Source of the DNA: an uncultured Methylococcaceae bacterium
GTDB taxonomy: Bacteria; Pseudomonadota; Gammaproteobacteria; Methylococcales; Methylomonadaceae
Direction of reading: 5' to 3'
DNA: 7,768 bases
Assembly (NCBI GenBank): GCA_903903765.1
Contig: CAIVAH010000032.1
Coordinates: forward strand, 1 to 7,768
This document shows positions 5,868 to 7,768 of this stretch, one piece after another (the stretch's first letter is position 1; every line of letters starts with the position of its first letter). The position numbers and the translations under genes are program-made. The notes beneath the pieces are model-generated. The model made no database searches. It saw only the letters and a program-made list of their open reading frames with translations, and was not told the DNA's origin.

Positions 5868-7499
5868 ATGGCAGGTATTGCTGACTTTCTTGACTCCTTA
5901 ATAGGCGGTTTTGATCTTATATGTTATTCATTAATAATGGGTGGCTTGTTCTGGGGTTTGTTTGTGTTGCGACCATGGGATAATTCCAAACGTTATAATG
6001 CTATCTTATTAGATAAAACTATCAGCTTAATTTACAAGGGTGGTTTTTTATTAGCCGCGGCTCAAATCTTTAAAATAGTGCTTAAGATTTGGTTGATGAC
6101 CGCGGTGTTAGAGCGTTGGCCATTTCCTGAATTTGCGGATACCACCCAATTTATTGGCGGGATAATCAGAGCCGTTTTAACCTTGTTAGTGTCTGCTTAT
6201 GTCTATTTAGTATTACGCAAGCATGCCTGTTCTAAAAAGCAATGGTGGTTGGCGTTTGCCGTTTCATTGCCCATGGTAATTTCGGGTGCATGGTTAGTAC
6301 ATGCCGCAGGCCGTTTCGATAACCGTTTTTTTTTAATGACTTTTACGGTGTTTCATCAATTAGGTGCGGCCGCTTGGGTTGGGGGTGTATTGCAATTGGG
6401 CAGAGTCTGGAAATTGCATAAGCAAGGTGCAATATCAACGGATCAATGGCCACAATTACTTAAAGCTTTTTCTAAGTTTGGGATGATTGCTGTCGGTTTT
6501 ATTTTGATTTCTGGATTACCCATTGCATTGCAATACATCGATACTTTAAATGCCTTAGTGGGAACCGGCTATGGCAATTTATTAATGGTAAAAGTGGTGT
6601 TATTAGCTTTGGCATTGGGGTTTGCTTGGTTAAACCGATCTGCGATGTTAGCTTTTTTTGCCAATCAACAAGGTACTAGCCTATTTAAACGTGTGCCTCA
6701 TTATGTAGAAGCAGAAACGTTAGTTTTAATAACGCTTTTATTTACCGCGGCGAGTTTAGCATCGCAACCGCCAGCCATTGATATTCCGTTATTAACGGCT
6801 TCATGGCAAGAAGTGTTGAATACTTTTAATCCGCAAATACCTCAAACCGCATCGCCAAGTCATGGCGCTTTAATTGCCGGCGAAGCAGGGCGGGTAGCAA
6901 TTATTGATCAAGTGCCCTCGTTAGCGGCTACCGAGTGGTCAAATTATAATCACAATATTGCTGGGATTTTTTTAACGGTCATGAGCTTTTTCGCCATGCT
7001 GTCTTATACCACTAAGTTACCCTTCACGAAGTATTGGCCCTTAGGTTTTGTGGCTTTAGGTATCTTTTTGTTTTTCCGTAGTGATGCCGAAACCTGGCCA
7101 TTAGGTCCGATCGGTTTTTGGGATAGTACTTTCAATAATGGGGAAGTGTTACAGCACAGAATTGCGACTTTATTAGTATTTGTCTTAGGCTTATTTGAGT
7201 TAACTGCGCGAGTAACTAAAAATTCACAAAGTCGATTGCCTTACTTTTTCCCTATATTATCTGCGTTTGGTGGCTTAATGTTACTTACGCATTCGCATGT
7301 GGGTTTCCAAGCAAAAAGCGCATTTTTAATTCAAGTAGGTCATACCACTATGGGGATTTTTGCCTTAATCTTGTCTTGTGGACGCTGGTTAGAATTAAAA
7401 TTAGATAAGCCAGGCAAAGACATTGCTGGTTTTATTTCTGTAGCCGCTTTATTTTTGATCGGCCTTATCTTAATGTTTTACCGTGAGCCTCTCTATTAA
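5868..7499 (+). CDS. copD: CopD-family membrane protein with an extra C-terminal membrane module
   Basis: A 543-residue, highly hydrophobic inner-membrane protein with roughly 13-14 predicted helices by eye (about 12-33, 52-72, 95-116, 127-146, 157-175, 205-223, 237-256, 282-300, 361-380, 389-404, 431-447, 460-474, 485-504, 519-537). The first 300 residues match the CopD pattern, with VHAAGRF (144-150) and the signature [12 protein letters not shown] (162-173). CopD proteins are thought to take copper from periplasmic CopC across the membrane; direction and mechanism are poorly proven. A polar, probably periplasmic stretch (301-360) leads to a second membrane half carrying His362, His430, His475 and His477 (THSHVG) and His492 (GHTTMG). 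I recall similar long CopD proteins in other proteobacteria, but that half has no function I can name. It follows copC by 13 bases and precedes dxs by 1 base. It could be a transporter or a metal- or haem-binding membrane protein. Confidence 0.8.
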   Translation: MAGIADFLDSLIGGFDLICYSLIMGGLFWGLFVLRPWDNSKRYNAILLDKTISLIYKGGFLLAAAQIFKIVLKIWLMTAVLERWPFPEFADTTQFIGGIIRAVLTLLVSAYVYLVLRKHACSKKQWWLAFAVSLPMVISGAWLVHAAGRFDNRFFLMTFTVFHQLGAAAWVGGVLQLGRVWKLHKQGAISTDQWPQLLKAFSKFGMIAVGFILISGLPIALQYIDTLNALVGTGYGNLLMVKVVLLALALGFAWLNRSAMLAFFANQQGTSLFKRVPHYVEAETLVLITLLFTAASLASQPPAIDIPLLTASWQEVLNTFNPQIPQTASPSHGALIAGEAGRVAIIDQVPSLAATEWSNYNHNIAGIFLTVMSFFAMLSYTTKLPFTKYWPLGFVALGIFLFFRSDAETWPLGPIGFWDSTFNNGEVLQHRIATLLVFVLGLFELTARVTKNSQSRLPYFFPILSAFGGLMLLTHSHVGFQAKSAFLIQVGHTTMGIFALILSCGRWLELKLDKPGKDIAGFISVAALFLIGLILMFYREPLY

Positions 7500-7500
7500 T

Positions 7501-7768
7501 ATGAATACCTCAGCTCAATATCCTTTGTTAAATAGCATTAACAGTCCAGATGATGTCCGTAAATTGGGCAAAGATCAGCTTAAGCCCTTGGCAGCCGAGT
7601 TACGTGATTATTTAACGCACACGGTGAGTATCTCTGGTGGTCATTTCTCAGCCGGCTTAGGGACAGTTGAATTAACTGTGGCTTTGCATTATGTGTTTGA
7701 TACCCCCTCAGACCAATTGGTTTGGGATGTTGGACATCAAGCTTATCCGCACAAGATTTTAACCGGTC
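7501..7768 (+). CDS. dxs: 1-deoxy-D-xylulose-5-phosphate synthase, N-terminal part (cut by window end)
   Basis: The first 89 codons of a thiamine-diphosphate enzyme that joins pyruvate and glyceraldehyde 3-phosphate to form 1-deoxy-D-xylulose 5-phosphate, the first step of the MEP isoprenoid pathway and a precursor of thiamine and pyridoxal phosphate. The N-terminal [24 protein letters not shown] (45-64, with the conserved His48) and [16 protein letters not shown] (74-89, His79) are near-identical to known Dxs enzymes. Full-length Dxs is about 620-640 residues, so most of the gene lies beyond the window. The reading frame is intact to the edge. It starts one base after the copD-like stop with no clear Shine-Dalgarno, which suggests translational coupling. 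As the rate-controlling MEP enzyme it would supply the farnesyl diphosphate used by the first gene of this operon. Confidence 0.97.
   Translation, partial: MNTSAQYPLLNSINSPDDVRKLGKDQLKPLAAELRDYLTHTVSISGGHFSAGLGTVELTVALHYVFDTPSDQLVWDVGHQAYPHKILTG

Noticed and set aside
1..7768. Mobile elements, CRISPR arrays or phage genes
   Set aside because: No transposase, integrase, regularly spaced repeats or phage proteins were found; all coding space is taken by intact, same-strand metabolic and copper-family genes.

Overview
The window reads as a chromosomal hopanoid and isoprenoid biosynthesis operon from an AT-rich gammaproteobacterium, most likely a methanotroph of the order Methylococcales. That placement is inferred from three things: a eukaryote-like one-enzyme squalene synthase beside squalene-hopene cyclase, side-chain genes hpnG and hpnO for aminated bacteriohopanepolyols, and tightly linked copper-handling genes. 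Genus cannot be fixed from the sequence alone.

Layout. Bases 1-219 are a non-coding leader with a good sigma-70-type promoter candidate (about 142-170), several dyad symmetries and an imperfect direct repeat. Seven genes follow, all on the + strand with short or no gaps: squalene synthase (220-1311), squalene-hopene cyclase shc (1330-3300), hopanoid nucleosidase hpnG (3300-4046, GTG start overlapping the shc stop by one base), class III aminotransferase hpnO (4099-5490), a periplasmic CopC-like protein (5492-5854), a long CopD-like membrane protein (5868-7499), and the first 89 codons of dxs (7501 to the window end, truncated). The largest intergenic gap is 52 bases (hpnG to hpnO). No convincing intrinsic terminator was seen, so a single transcript is the simplest reading.

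How the genes work together. Dxs makes 1-deoxy-D-xylulose 5-phosphate, the entry point of the MEP isoprenoid pathway. Squalene synthase condenses farnesyl diphosphate to squalene, and Shc cyclises it to hopene/hopanol. HpnG removes adenine from adenosylhopane, and HpnO aminates the C35 side chain. HpnH, which makes the HpnG substrate, is not in the window and must lie elsewhere. The element not explained by lipid synthesis is the copC-copD pair between hpnO and dxs. It is spaced 1 and 13 bases from its upstream neighbours and 1 base from dxs, which suggests co-expression of copper handling with membrane-lipid synthesis. The C-terminal half of the CopD-like protein is a second multi-helix, histidine-bearing membrane module beyond the classical CopD domain. 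These are the most interesting parts of an otherwise recognisable pathway locus.
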